From positions 1-51,690 of the forward strand of contig JAJDUG010000065.1 of NCBI GenBank assembly GCA_022826755.1: DNA of 51,690 nucleotides. Reading direction: 5' to 3'. The stretch comes from Acidobacteriota bacterium. Lineage in GTDB: Bacteria; Acidobacteriota; Terriglobia; Versatilivoradales; Versatilivoraceae. A program made the position numbers and the translations under genes. Under the pieces are notes generated by a model. That model was not told the origin of the DNA, made no database searches, and saw only the letters and a program-made list of their open reading frames with translations. Shown in pieces: positions 1 through 8,039 of the stretch; the stretch's first letter is position 1; the number at the start of each line of letters is the position of its first letter.

Positions 1-77
1 CCCCAGGTCCGGCGGCAACATCAACAGTTGCTTCGGCTGATACGGGCGAAACCTCGTCCCCATTCACCACCTCCCCG

Positions 78-1127
78 TCATCTCTCTGTGCCCCTTATTG
101 TATCATTCAGGCCTGCCCGGGTTTTCTGCGGCGCAGACTCCGAGGTCCCCACCGGTCCCTGGGTCGGGTCCAACCGGCTGATCACGGGATGCGGGACTAC
201 CGTAAAGGCGACCCCGTTGCTCGCCTGGCCTCCAACCCTCACCAGCACGTCGCCCGTCGTCACCCATCCGGGCACTGCAACCGTGATCGAGGTGTCGCTC
301 CAACTCCTCGTGGGCACCCACCTCTTGTTCATGGTGACCCGGCTGCTTCCCTTCGTCGCTCCAAAGTTGCTCCCCGTGATCGTGAACAGCCCCCCGACAC
401 CGGCCGCCGCCGGGCTCAGCCGCGTGATCACCGGCGCGGGCTTGCCGTCCGGGTCGTTGTCTTCCAAGGTCATCTCACAACTGTGCGAAAGGAATCCCTC
501 CGCGCTTACCTGGACGATGATCGTCTCGTTCCCTTCCCGGCCGCTATCGTCGCTGATAAATAGAGTTCCTTGCGCCGCCGTCTTGCCGGCCTCGATCGTC
601 AACGTCTCCGGCGCCACGTAGTCCCAATCGTTGGTCGCCGTCCCTCCATAGGTGACGCTCACCAACAACGCCCCGCTCCCTGTCCCTTCCCGGCTTACCC
701 CTATCGTGACGGATCCCGACGGCTCCCTGAGCCTGCGGTCCGAGCACGCCGCTCTCAGCCACGGAAGCCGCCTGTACTCCACTCCGTTGCTGGCCTCGCC
801 TCCCACCGTCACCACCACCGCGCTCGCTCCGAAGCCGAGACTCGTGGGCGGCAGCACCTCGATCCGGGTGTCGCTCCAACTCGAATAGCCTGACGCCTCG
901 GTCCCGCCGAAGGTGACCGTCGAGGTTCCCTTGCTTGCGCCGAAGCCCGTCCCGGTAACGGTCACCCCGTTGGAGACGCTGCCGCTCTCCGGCGAAATCG
1001 AGCTGATGACCGGCGCCGCCTGCGCTCCCAGGCCCAGCAGGCTCCACGCCACCGCCAGCAGCAGGGCCCTCCCCGGTCTCTGCGCCGGCTTCGCTCTCGG
1101 CGCCAGGGCCGGTTGTCCGTCTGTCAT
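78..1127 (-). CDS. Secreted IPT/TIG and Calx-beta repeat protein, C-terminus truncated
   Basis: The 349-residue product has a Sec-type hydrophobic segment at about residues 20-38, ending in AQA. An IPT/TIG fold follows (about 40-115, opening PVISSISP), then a Calx-beta-like segment (about 130-225, with SVTIGV, NDWDYV and ISDDSGREGNE) and a second IPT fold (about 232-310). A third IPT repeat opens with PVISRLDPTQGPVGTS and is lost after 16 residues, giving way to an unrelated tail of about 19 residues. Such proteins are normally extracellular, in adhesion or polysaccharide binding. The start is supported by GAGGG six bases upstream of the ATG. The gene diverges from the S24 repressor, and its promoter is overlapped by operator-like palindromes, so joint control is likely. 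The truncation suggests a deletion or recombination joint near position 140; whether the short form is functional is unknown. Confidence 0.72.
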   Translation of the reverse strand: MTDGQPALAPRAKPAQRPGRALLLAVAWSLLGLGAQAAPVISSISPESGSVSNGVTVTGTGFGASKGTSTVTFGGTEASGYSSWSDTRIEVLPPTSLGFGASAVVVTVGGEASNGVEYRRLPWLRAACSDRRLREPSGSVTIGVSREGTGSGALLVSVTYGGTATNDWDYVAPETLTIEAGKTAAQGTLFISDDSGREGNETIIVQVSAEGFLSHSCEMTLEDNDPDGKPAPVITRLSPAAAGVGGLFTITGSNFGATKGSSRVTMNKRWVPTRSWSDTSITVAVPGWVTTGDVLVRVGGQASNGVAFTVVPHPVISRLDPTQGPVGTSESAPQKTRAGLNDTIRGTER

Positions 1128-1179
1128 TGGGTCCCTCGCTGGAATCCCGGCATCGGGGTAGAGGTTGTAGTGGACATAA

Positions 1180-1271
1180 CGCCACTATTATGGCGGATAT
1201 GCCACCTGGGTCAATAAAAAGTGGCGCATATGCCATCTTTCTCATTAGTTTTTTCCGTGGCATAATTGCCA
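1180..1271. promoter_or_regulatory. Cluster of four operator-like palindromes
   Basis: Three 14-bp sites share the form TGGC-N6-GCCA: 1191-1204 (TGGCGGATATGCCA), 1222-1235 (TGGCGCATATGCCA) and 1258-1271 (TGGCATAATTGCCA). A fourth, inverted-sense site CGCCA-N6-TGGCG covers 1180-1195. Centre-to-centre spacing is 31 and 36 bp, about three helical turns. The rightmost site contains a CATAAT -10 box for the rightward gene, whose ATG begins only 5 bases later. The leftmost site contains the leftward -10. The arrangement fits autoregulation by the adjacent HTH/S24 protein; that pairing is inferred from position. Confidence 0.7.
1187..1214 (-). promoter_or_regulatory. Sigma70-type promoter for the IPT/Calx-beta gene
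   Basis: On the minus strand TTGACC (1214-1209) is followed after 16 bp by CATAAT (1192-1187), a five-of-six match to both consensus hexamers. It lies about 60 bp upstream of the ATG at 1127. The -10 box sits inside one palindrome (1180-1195) and the spacer inside another (1191-1204). A protein bound to either would block it. Confidence 0.6.
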
Positions 1272-1275
1272 AATC

Positions 1276-2085
1276 ATGACGTTCTCTGAAATCATCGAAA
1301 CCCACCTCAGACTAACCAAGGTCTCGCCTATCACTGCTGCAAGGCGTGCGGGGCTCAACAGGGATGCGATCCGGTCGGTATTGCGCGGACGGTCTCCGTC
1401 TGTGGATAGGGCCCAACAAATCTGTTCCGCCCTGGGCCTGGAGTTCTACGTCGGCCCGCCCCGCGAACCAGCGTCAACGCGTGGGGCGGAGCAGACTACC
1501 GAATATTCAGCCGGCACGAAGGATCAGATTGTGGAAGAGTTGCGAGGCGTGTTGGACCGGATCACCGGCACGCTGGACAAGGACTACGTTGAAGTTCCGG
1601 TGTACAGTGAGGAAATCACTGGGTTGTCCCAGAGTTTGAATCGTGCCACGGAGTGCCGTTTTCCCTATCACAGAAACTGGCTGGAAAGGTACGGGGTCGA
1701 CAAGGAGAGTTGCTTTATGGTCCGGGTGCGGGGGTGGTCCATGGCACCGACTCTTCCGGACAAGTGCTTTGTGTTGGTCAACGGCGCCGCAACGGAACTG
1801 CGGGACAACGCAGTTTTATTGGTCAGGCACCAGAACCGCGTTATGGTTCGCCGGGCTGAAGTAGACGACCGGGGAAGCTGGATGTTGAGCGGCGACGCTG
1901 ATCCCAGCCTCAAGCTGCAGCGGAAACCGGACGATTTAGTTTTCGGCGAGATTGTGTGGATGGCTCATCACGTCCGTATCCGCATGCAACCGGTGTCCAT
2001 CGCAGCACCTGCTGCCGCCAGCCCGCACATTAACCCGAATTCGTTTCCACCCCTGCCTTCCCCTCACATTCATCACCCACGGTGA
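1276..2085 (+). CDS. S24-family (LexA/CI-like) transcriptional repressor with substituted catalytic lysine
   Basis: The 269-residue protein has an N-terminal helix-turn-helix (about residues 3-58, containing ARRAGLNRDAIRSVLRGRSP), a linker, and a C-terminal S24 peptidase fold (about 105-235). Ser155 in RGWSMAPTL matches the LexA nucleophile. The residue 37 positions later, where LexA has its catalytic Lys, is Arg192 (VMVRRAEV). The S-to-K spacing of E. coli LexA (119 to 156) is also 37. Self-cleavage is therefore doubtful, and the protein may act as a plain dimeric repressor. The architecture is common for phage-type and alphaproteobacterial repressors. There is no Shine-Dalgarno sequence: the -10-like CATAAT ends 9 bases before the ATG, implying a leaderless mRNA. 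A 25-codon micro-ORF follows after 4 bases. Confidence 0.85.
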   Translation: MTFSEIIETHLRLTKVSPITAARRAGLNRDAIRSVLRGRSPSVDRAQQICSALGLEFYVGPPREPASTRGAEQTTEYSAGTKDQIVEELRGVLDRITGTLDKDYVEVPVYSEEITGLSQSLNRATECRFPYHRNWLERYGVDKESCFMVRVRGWSMAPTLPDKCFVLVNGAATELRDNAVLLVRHQNRVMVRRAEVDDRGSWMLSGDADPSLKLQRKPDDLVFGEIVWMAHHVRIRMQPVSIAAPAAASPHINPNSFPPLPSPHIHHPR

Positions 2086-2089
2086 CACT

Positions 2090-2167
2090 ATGGACAATCT
2101 GTTGAAGCTGCTTTTTGCACTGATCAAGTTAGCCGTGCTGTTGCCGCTGATTGCGCTTTTCGCATAG
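2090..2167 (+). CDS. Hydrophobic 25-residue micro-ORF downstream of the S24 repressor
   Basis: An ATG 4 bases after the repressor stop opens a 25-codon frame ending in TAG. The peptide starts MDNLLKLLFALIKLAVLL and is almost entirely hydrophobic, with Lys at positions 6 and 13. It could form a single membrane helix. A hairpin follows directly after its stop. The tight spacing suggests co-translation with the repressor. The role is unknown: small membrane peptide, toxin-like or holin-like products are possible, and chance is not excluded. No convincing ribosome-binding site is seen beyond GGTG within the preceding stop region. Confidence 0.4.
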   Translation: MDNLLKLLFALIKLAVLLPLIALFA

Positions 2168-2170
2168 ATG

Positions 2171-2193
2171 GCTGTCTCGGGTTTTTGGACAGC
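2171..2193 (+). terminator. Hairpin after the repressor/micro-ORF unit
   Basis: GCTGTC (2171-2176) and GACAGC (2188-2193) form a 6-bp stem with an 11-base loop, beginning 3 bases after the micro-ORF stop. The T-run lies in the loop rather than after the stem, so intrinsic termination is only tentative. Confidence 0.3.
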
Positions 2194-2737
2194 GTTCAGC
2201 GCCATATGGGACGCTCTGTGACATCTTGCATTCTGTTGTCATTATCTTGTCAGTCACTTACACCACTTCACACCTTTAAAAACCTGCCTTTTTCGTGTAA
2301 GTCCCTTTTTTAACTGCCATTTAAACAGCTCTGTAAAAGCGCCAAACCAAGTGCGGCAGAGTTCCATTTTTTTGTTTGTCGTCCATACCGCCAAGCTATA
2401 ACGTTGCTGCGCCTTTTGCCGCTTCGGCGGCCACAGCACCTGCCCACAGGTGCAAGCCCGAAGGGAGCGGTGGAAGCATCGGAAGGAAGAGGATGCGGGC
2501 GGGACGCCCGCGCTCCCGGGGGGCACGACCCATCCCGGTAACAACTCCCGCACCCTCCCGAATTTTGAAAAAAGGCGCTGTTGTTTCAGGCAAATCAAAG
2601 GACCATGCCTTCGTGGCCTTGCGATCCCGTCACGGATCACCTCAGCGCCTTGGCGGCCCTTCGTCGTCCGTCGTGTAACTTCGTGGATCACTCATTTCTG
2701 TTTTTTCCGGCAATTACCCATGGCCGGCCTGGCGCCT
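2194..2737. other. Gene-free AT-richer stretch with dispersed repeats
   Basis: No convincing gene is present. The left part (to about 2400) is clearly AT-richer than its surroundings and contains the inverted pair ACTTACAC (2256-2263) / GTGTAAGT (2295-2302). The right part holds one copy of the GCGGGCGGGACGCCCGC palindrome family (2495-2511). It also holds a CTTCGTGG-rich block (about 2609-2692) of the kind often scattered between genes. The only sizeable frame here is built from these repeats. Confidence 0.6.
2495..2520 (+). repeat. Dispersed palindromic element, copy A
   Basis: The core GCGGGCGGGACGCCCGC (2495-2511) is a 7-bp perfect palindrome around GGA, followed by GCTCCCGGG. The same core recurs at 26119-26144, 26299-26324, 34250-34275 and 34401-34426. 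It is always in gene-free DNA. Confidence 0.85.
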
Positions 2738-3778
2738 TCAGGGCCGGGGCGTGAATTCGTGCCTGGGTTTGACCGACCGATTGAAGGGGAAAGGAGGCCA
2801 GTATCCCTGGATCATGCTGGAGAGGGCCTCGGTCACGCCCCGGCGAAGGTCCTCGCCCGACTCCACCGAGCTGGATCCCTGATGGGGTGTGAGCACCACG
2901 TTGTCCAGGCTTCTGAGGGGACTGTCGGCCCCCAGGGGCTCCTCCTCGGTCACGTCCAAGGCGGCGCCGCCGATCCGCCGTTCCCTCAGGGCCTGGATCA
3001 GCGCCTCCTCGTCCACCACTCCGCCCCGGCTGGTGTTGACCAGGAACGCCGAGGGCTTCATCAGACTCAACTCCGGAGCGCCGATGAGATGCCGGGTCCC
3101 GGCACTCAGGAAGGTGTGCAGCGAAACCAGGTCCGACTCTCTCAGGACCTGTTCCAGCGACATCAACTCCACGCCCGCTTCAGCGGCCGACCGGGGATCC
3201 ACGTAGGGGTCGGTAGCCAGGATGCGCATGCCGAACCCGCCCAACCGGGGGACCATGTGCCGGCCGATGTTTCCGAACCCGACCAATCCCAGGGTCAGGC
3301 TGCTGATGCGGCGCAGCGGGTGCTCCAGCGGTGGTTTGTCCCAGCCTCCGGCCCTCACGTGACGGTCCAGAACAACCACGCGCCGGGCGGATGCCACGAC
3401 CAGGGCCGCCGCGTGGTCGGCGACTTCCTCGACGCAGTAGTCGGCCACGTTGAAGACCACGATGCCGCAGTCGGTGGCGGCCTCGACGTCGATGTTGTCC
3501 ACGCCAATTCCGTAGCGGCCCACGGCCCAGCAATCGGGCAGTGCTTGCAGGACTCTTCGGGTAATGGGTGTGAACAAGCCCTCGGTCAGGATGATCCTGG
3601 CCCCGGCGCAAGCTCGAATGATCTCCTCCTCGGTTTGCGCCGACAGCAGAACCAACTCCCCTCCCAGATCCTCCACGGCTTTCCTCTCGGCCGCATAGAG
3701 ACGGTCCTTCTCCTTCTGCGGACGTTCGCAGTCCACGTTCACGACTCTGACGGGCTGTTCTCCCTGTTGGCTGGCCAT
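2738..3778 (-). CDS. D-isomer-specific 2-hydroxyacid dehydrogenase
   Basis: This 346-residue NAD-dependent oxidoreductase belongs to the phosphoglycerate/hydroxypyruvate/glyoxylate reductase family. A nucleotide-binding Rossmann motif GFGNIG lies at about residues 166-171. The catalytic triad of the family is visible: Arg in NTSRGG (about 249), Glu in TEEEPL (about 279) and His in TPHQG (about 296). The N-terminal substrate-binding half contains GRYGIGVDNID, typical for the family. Length is normal for members without an ACT regulatory domain, so serine-biosynthesis PGDH with a regulatory tail is unlikely; the substrate is undefined. The start at 3778 has AAGGAG about nine bases upstream. The gene diverges from the Oar-like receptor. 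Confidence 0.9.
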   Translation of the reverse strand: MASQQGEQPVRVVNVDCERPQKEKDRLYAAERKAVEDLGGELVLLSAQTEEEIIRACAGARIILTEGLFTPITRRVLQALPDCWAVGRYGIGVDNIDVEAATDCGIVVFNVADYCVEEVADHAAALVVASARRVVVLDRHVRAGGWDKPPLEHPLRRISSLTLGLVGFGNIGRHMVPRLGGFGMRILATDPYVDPRSAAEAGVELMSLEQVLRESDLVSLHTFLSAGTRHLIGAPELSLMKPSAFLVNTSRGGVVDEEALIQALRERRIGGAALDVTEEEPLGADSPLRSLDNVVLTPHQGSSSVESGEDLRRGVTEALSSMIQGYWPPFPFNRSVKPRHEFTPRP

Positions 3779-4114
3779 GTTGTTCGCTCCTTGCTAAGTG
3801 TCGATGATTTCGTCTGTTCCGATCCGAATTCGAGTACCCACGCCGGAGCATTGTACCCGAGCCCGGGGCAATCGGAAGAGTGAATCGGGTGGTGTCGCCA
3901 TTGGCGGACCAGGGTGTGCGAATGGTTGTCCTGTGCCCGGATGATTTCCCCATTCCTGCGTCACCTGCTCGAAATTCGGGCGCCGGTTGCAATGGCGTTG
4001 AACATGATGCACAATCGAGGCAGATGGAGTTGTCGTCTTGGGGCGGGTACCGGGGCGGGTACCTGAAGATGGGACTCACTCATCCTTCCGTTTGCTTCCC
4101 TGCCTGCGGTAGTT
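3779..4114. other. Divergent intergenic region with a tandem 12-mer
   Basis: The 336-bp gap between the dehydrogenase (leftward) and the TonB receptor (rightward) has no supported gene. It contains a perfect tandem duplication of GGGGCGGGTACC at 4040-4063, about 50 bp upstream of the receptor ATG. No clear sigma70 promoter was recognised. Confidence 0.55.
4040..4063 (+). repeat. Perfect tandem 12-bp repeat
   Basis: GGGGCGGGTACC occurs twice head to tail at 4040-4051 and 4052-4063. Each unit ends in the palindrome GGTACC. The position upstream of the receptor gene makes a regulatory role possible but unproven. Confidence 0.7.
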
Positions 4115-7100
4115 ATGGCCGCCTTGATCAAGTCTCGCGTGTCAAGTTCGGGTCAGGGTGGCCCCAGGAGGCGTGCCGTGTTCGTTAGACCCTTTGCAAT
4201 TCCAGGCTTTGCGGGTGGTGGGAGTTTGGTTGCCTTTGCCGTGGTGCTGCTTGCGGTGGCCATTCCCGCCGCCGGCCAACTGTTGACCTCCCGCGTGGAT
4301 GGGAGGGTGCTGGATCAGACCGGCGCCGTGGTGCCCGGCGTGACGGTGACCTTGACCGACGCCGCCACCAACGTGGCCCGGGAGACCGCCACCAACAGCT
4401 CCGGTCTCTACGTGTTTCCCAACGTCTCCCAGGGAACCTATAGCGTCGAAGTCGCCGCGGACGGCTTCAAGACGGCCCTGGTCGAAGACGTTCAGGTTGC
4501 GCTGGGCGCCCCCGCCAACGTCGACATCGTGGTGGAGGTGGGCGTGGTGACCCAGACGGTGGTGGTGACGGCGGCTGAAACTCAATCCGTGATGAATGAG
4601 GTCAACGCCGAAATCAATACCAACCTCAACCGGGAGCAGGTCAAGGATCTTCCCCTGAACGGGCGGAGCGTGACCCAGTTGGCCCTTACCCAGGCCGGCG
4701 TGACCAGCCCGGGCGGGGCGCGCTCGGCCGCCATCAACGGCGGCAGGGGCACCTTCAACAACTTCACCCTGGACGGAATCAACAACCAGGACACCTTCAT
4801 CCGGACCGACGCCCTCTTCGGAATCATACCGGTGCAGGAGAGCTTCATCGAGGAGGTGAGCATCACCACCGCCAACGCCGACGTGGATGCCGGCCTGGGA
4901 AGCTCCCAGACCCAGTTCGTGACCCGCTCAGGGGGCAACGCCTATCACGGTGAGGTCTTCTACTACCACCGCAACGATGCCCTCAACGCCAACGACTACT
5001 TCAACAACGCCGCAGGTATCGACAAGGAGCGGGTCTTCATCCACCAGTTCGGCTTCAACGTGGGCGGTCCCATCCTGAAGGACAAGCTGTTCTTCTTCGT
5101 CAACTACGAGGAGGAGCGCAGCCCCGGTACGGCATCGGTGGTCCGCACCGTGCTGACGGAATCGGCCCGGGCTGGCGATTTCAGCTACGTCAGGCAGGAC
5201 AACGGACAGATCGCCACGGTGAACCTCTTTGACCTGTCCGGATTCAGCCCCGACCCGGCCATCGCCTCCCTGGTGGACGTGACCCCGCTGCCCAACGACA
5301 GCAGCGTGGGGGACGGAAGAAACACTTCCGGCTATCGCTTCAACAGCATCAACAAGAGCGATTCCGACTGGTTCGTGCTGCGGGGAGACTACGAGATCAG
5401 TCCCAGCCACTCCTTCACCGGGACTCTCCACCAGTTTGGCCTGGATACTCCCAACTCGGTGTTCAACGGCATCGGCTCCGTCTTTCCGGGTCTGCCCGGC
5501 GCCGGGCAGAGTTCCAAGCGCAGGCTGGGTTCCTTTGCCCTGACCAGCCTGTTGAAGCCCAATGTCACCAACGAGGCCAGGGTGGGCTACCAGACCTCGA
5601 GTCCCCGGTTCTTCACCAACGAGACCTTTCCCCCGGGCTACCGGCTGTCGCTGGGGGGCGGTTTCAGCAACCCCGTCCGGAGTTTTATGGCTCAGGGTCG
5701 CGATACCCGCAACGTGGACATCATGGATCACATTTCCTGGGTCAAGGGGAACCACACCGTCAAGGTGGGCGGAAGCGTTCGCCTGACCCAGGTGGATCAG
5801 TTCAATGACGCCGGAACCGTCCCCACCTACTCCCTGGGGTTCGGTCCCGGAAACCCCGATCCCCTGGTACCCGATATTTTCCCCGGGGGGATCGCCTCCG
5901 GCGAGCTGGGCGCCGCCTCCGGACTCCTGGGCACCCTGGGGGGATTTATCGACAGCGCCGATCAGACGTTCAACGCGGCCTCGCCCTTCTCAGGCTTTGT
6001 CGACGGGGCCTCCAACACCAACCTGCTCAAGCAGAACTTCGTCAACTTCTACATGGGAGACACCTGGCGGATCACCCGCTGCCTGAGCCTGAACCTGGGT
6101 TTTCGCTGGGAATATCACTCGGTTCCGGATGAGGCCAGGGGGCTGGCCCTGTTGCCGGTGGGCGGCTGGCAAGCGGTGCTGGACCCGGATGCCGTGGTGG
6201 ATCTGGCCGGCTCCACCAACGGAAGGCCCTTCTACACCGGCGACGGCAACAACTTCGCTCCCAACATCGGCATCGCCTTTCAACCAGGCCCCGGCCACAA
6301 GACCGTCATCCGCGCCGGCTACGGCATCAACTACGTGGTCGACAACGGCTTGACCACGGTGCTCAACGCCCTGCGGGGCAACGACGGCCTGAGCCAGTCG
6401 GTGAGCCTGTCGGGACTCAGCGGCACCGTCAGTGGCGGCGGGCTGGTGCCCATTCCGGTTCCCGAGTTCCGGATTCCCCGCACCGCCCGGGACGGAATTC
6501 TGGCCGATTCCGGAGCCGCCCTCTTTACCATCGATCCCGGGATGCGCACCCCCTACGTGCAGCAGTGGAACATCGGGGTGCAGCACAGGCTCATGCGGGA
6601 CACCGCTGTTGAGGCGCGCTACGTGGGCAACCATGGCGTCAAGCTGACCCGCGCCATCGATCTCAACCAGGTGATGCTGCCCCCGGACTTCATCGAGGAC
6701 TTCCGGCGAGCGCAACGCAACCTGGCCGCCAATGGGGATCCCAGGATCGGTGAGCCGCTGCAGATCTTTCCGCAACTGGGTTTTGCCGGCTTCCTGCAAT
6801 CGGGGGGCGTCCAGAACTGGATCCGCAACGGGGAGATCGGCCAGTACATCGGCGCTTTTCTGGCCATCAACCGCATTTTCTTCTTCAACGGCGAGGGAGG
6901 CGAGCGCTTCGGGGCTACCCTGCCCGCCAGCTATTTCCTGCGTAATCCCAACGCCTTCGTGAGCGACGTGGTGGGAAACAACGCCTTCTCCAAGTACCAC
7001 GCCCTGCAAGTCGAGATCAGGCGGCGCTTGCGCTCGGGCCTGACGGGCCAGTTCAACTACACCTGGGGGAAGGTGCTGACCAATTTCTCAGGCAGCCAGT

Positions 7101-7810
7101 CCAACTTCCGCGGACTGTTCGACAACGCCCAGCCGGAACTGGAGATCCTGCGTCCCGATTTCGACATCACCCACACCTTCAACGGCAACTGGGTGTGGGA
7201 GATCCCCTTGGGCGCCGGACGCCGCTGGATGAACAGCGGCAGCATCCTGGACACCATCGCCGGCGGCTGGGACCTCAGCGGATTCTTCCGGATGCGTTCA
7301 GGGGAGGCGGTCAACATCATCTCCCAAAGAGGAACCATCAATCGGGGAGGTTCCAGGGCCCTGACCAATACCGTTCACCTGGAGGGGATCGATATCAAGG
7401 CTCTGCAGACCAAGACCGGGGCCCACCGCCACCCGGACGGCCGGGTGACCCTGTTCGATTCGAGCCTCATTGACGACGGCGGCTTCGGAAATGCCAACGT
7501 ATTCAAGAATCCGGCAATGCTGCAGGCGGGCAGCCTGGGCCTGTCCCCCGTGAGCGGGCCCTGGTTCACCACCCTGGACGTGGGCCTGCGAAAGAGCATT
7601 GCGCTGCCCTTCACGGAAGAGTCGCGGTTGCAGCTTCGGGTGGATGCCTTCAACGTTCTCAATCACACCAACTTCGCCGTTACCAGTACGTCGGAAATCA
7701 GTGGCCTGGGGATCTCCAACATCCACAACCCCAACACCACCGACTTCGGCCTGATCAGCTCGGCCTTCTCCGCCCGCACCCTCCAGGTGGGTCTGAAGAT
7801 AGAGTTTTAG
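4115..7810 (+). CDS. Oar-like TonB-dependent outer-membrane receptor with carboxypeptidase-regulatory domain
   Basis: The 1231-residue product has a signal segment (about residues 35-55, ending IPAAGQ) and a CarboxypepD_reg-like beta-sandwich (about 57-140, GRVLDQTGAVVPGVTVTL...). A TonB plug region follows (about 145-280, with LPLNGRSVTQLALTQAG and FTLDGINNQD), then a large beta-barrel. The last residues end in Phe (KIEF), as outer-membrane barrels do. This domain order and length are characteristic of the expanded receptor family in Acidobacteriota. The family imports or docks large ligands such as oligosaccharides or peptides, but the ligand is not readable here. The ATG at 4115 has no strong Shine-Dalgarno sequence. 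A hairpin lies shortly after the stop. No SusD-like partner is adjacent. Confidence 0.92.
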   Translation: MAALIKSRVSSSGQGGPRRRAVFVRPFAIPGFAGGGSLVAFAVVLLAVAIPAAGQLLTSRVDGRVLDQTGAVVPGVTVTLTDAATNVARETATNSSGLYVFPNVSQGTYSVEVAADGFKTALVEDVQVALGAPANVDIVVEVGVVTQTVVVTAAETQSVMNEVNAEINTNLNREQVKDLPLNGRSVTQLALTQAGVTSPGGARSAAINGGRGTFNNFTLDGINNQDTFIRTDALFGIIPVQESFIEEVSITTANADVDAGLGSSQTQFVTRSGGNAYHGEVFYYHRNDALNANDYFNNAAGIDKERVFIHQFGFNVGGPILKDKLFFFVNYEEERSPGTASVVRTVLTESARAGDFSYVRQDNGQIATVNLFDLSGFSPDPAIASLVDVTPLPNDSSVGDGRNTSGYRFNSINKSDSDWFVLRGDYEISPSHSFTGTLHQFGLDTPNSVFNGIGSVFPGLPGAGQSSKRRLGSFALTSLLKPNVTNEARVGYQTSSPRFFTNETFPPGYRLSLGGGFSNPVRSFMAQGRDTRNVDIMDHISWVKGNHTVKVGGSVRLTQVDQFNDAGTVPTYSLGFGPGNPDPLVPDIFPGGIASGELGAASGLLGTLGGFIDSADQTFNAASPFSGFVDGASNTNLLKQNFVNFYMGDTWRITRCLSLNLGFRWEYHSVPDEARGLALLPVGGWQAVLDPDAVVDLAGSTNGRPFYTGDGNNFAPNIGIAFQPGPGHKTVIRAGYGINYVVDNGLTTVLNALRGNDGLSQSVSLSGLSGTVSGGGLVPIPVPEFRIPRTARDGILADSGAALFTIDPGMRTPYVQQWNIGVQHRLMRDTAVEARYVGNHGVKLTRAIDLNQVMLPPDFIEDFRRAQRNLAANGDPRIGEPLQIFPQLGFAGFLQSGGVQNWIRNGEIGQYIGAFLAINRIFFFNGEGGERFGATLPASYFLRNPNAFVSDVVGNNAFSKYHALQVEIRRRLRSGLTGQFNYTWGKVLTNFSGSQSNFRGLFDNAQPELEILRPDFDITHTFNGNWVWEIPLGAGRRWMNSGSILDTIAGGWDLSGFFRMRSGEAVNIISQRGTINRGGSRALTNTVHLEGIDIKALQTKTGAHRHPDGRVTLFDSSLIDDGGFGNANVFKNPAMLQAGSLGLSPVSGPWFTTLDVGLRKSIALPFTEESRLQLRVDAFNVLNHTNFAVTSTSEISGLGISNIHNPNTTDFGLISSAFSARTLQVGLKIEF

Positions 7811-7864
7811 TCGGCAAATCTCAACGTAGGCGATGGACGGTTGCGCCATCGTCGGCCAGGCTGG

Positions 7865-7889
7865 AACCCCGGGCTTTCCGCCCGGGGTT
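7865..7889 (+). terminator. Perfect GC hairpin downstream of the Oar-like receptor
   Basis: AACCCCGGGC (7865-7874) and GCCCGGGGTT (7880-7889) form a perfect 10-bp stem with a five-base TTTCC loop, 55 bp after the receptor stop. The weak TTGCCTGTTTCC that follows is T-rich but not a T-tract. It may serve as a terminator, or it may be a dispersed hairpin repeat. Confidence 0.5.
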
Positions 7890-8000
7890 GCCTGTTTCCC
7901 CGGCGCCCGCAGCCGCGCCGGCGGCCACCGAGTCGCACCGCCCCGAAACCGGCTGCTGCTCCAAGGAATGGCCAACTGCCGTCAGTTCCTCCCATCCCGA

Positions 8001-8029
8001 TTGTTTTCCTGAAACAACTCGCGTAGAAT
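8001..8029 (+). promoter_or_regulatory. Sigma70-like promoter for the symporter gene, leaderless layout
   Basis: TTGTTT (8001-8006) and TAGAAT (8024-8029) are separated by 17 bp. The ATG of the symporter is at 8040, 10 bases after the -10 box, and no Shine-Dalgarno sequence precedes it. A leaderless transcript is the simplest reading. Confidence 0.45.
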
Positions 8030-8039
8030 ACGCGCCCAT

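Noticed and set aside
2254-2691. Minus-strand 145-residue frame in the AT-rich gap
   Set aside because: Its sequence is made of the dispersed CTTCGTGG block and palindromic copy A; no domain or ribosome site.
2714-2745. GC hairpin near the 2-hydroxyacid dehydrogenase stop as terminator
   Set aside because: The stem is imperfect and overlaps the stop region without a T-run on the correct side.
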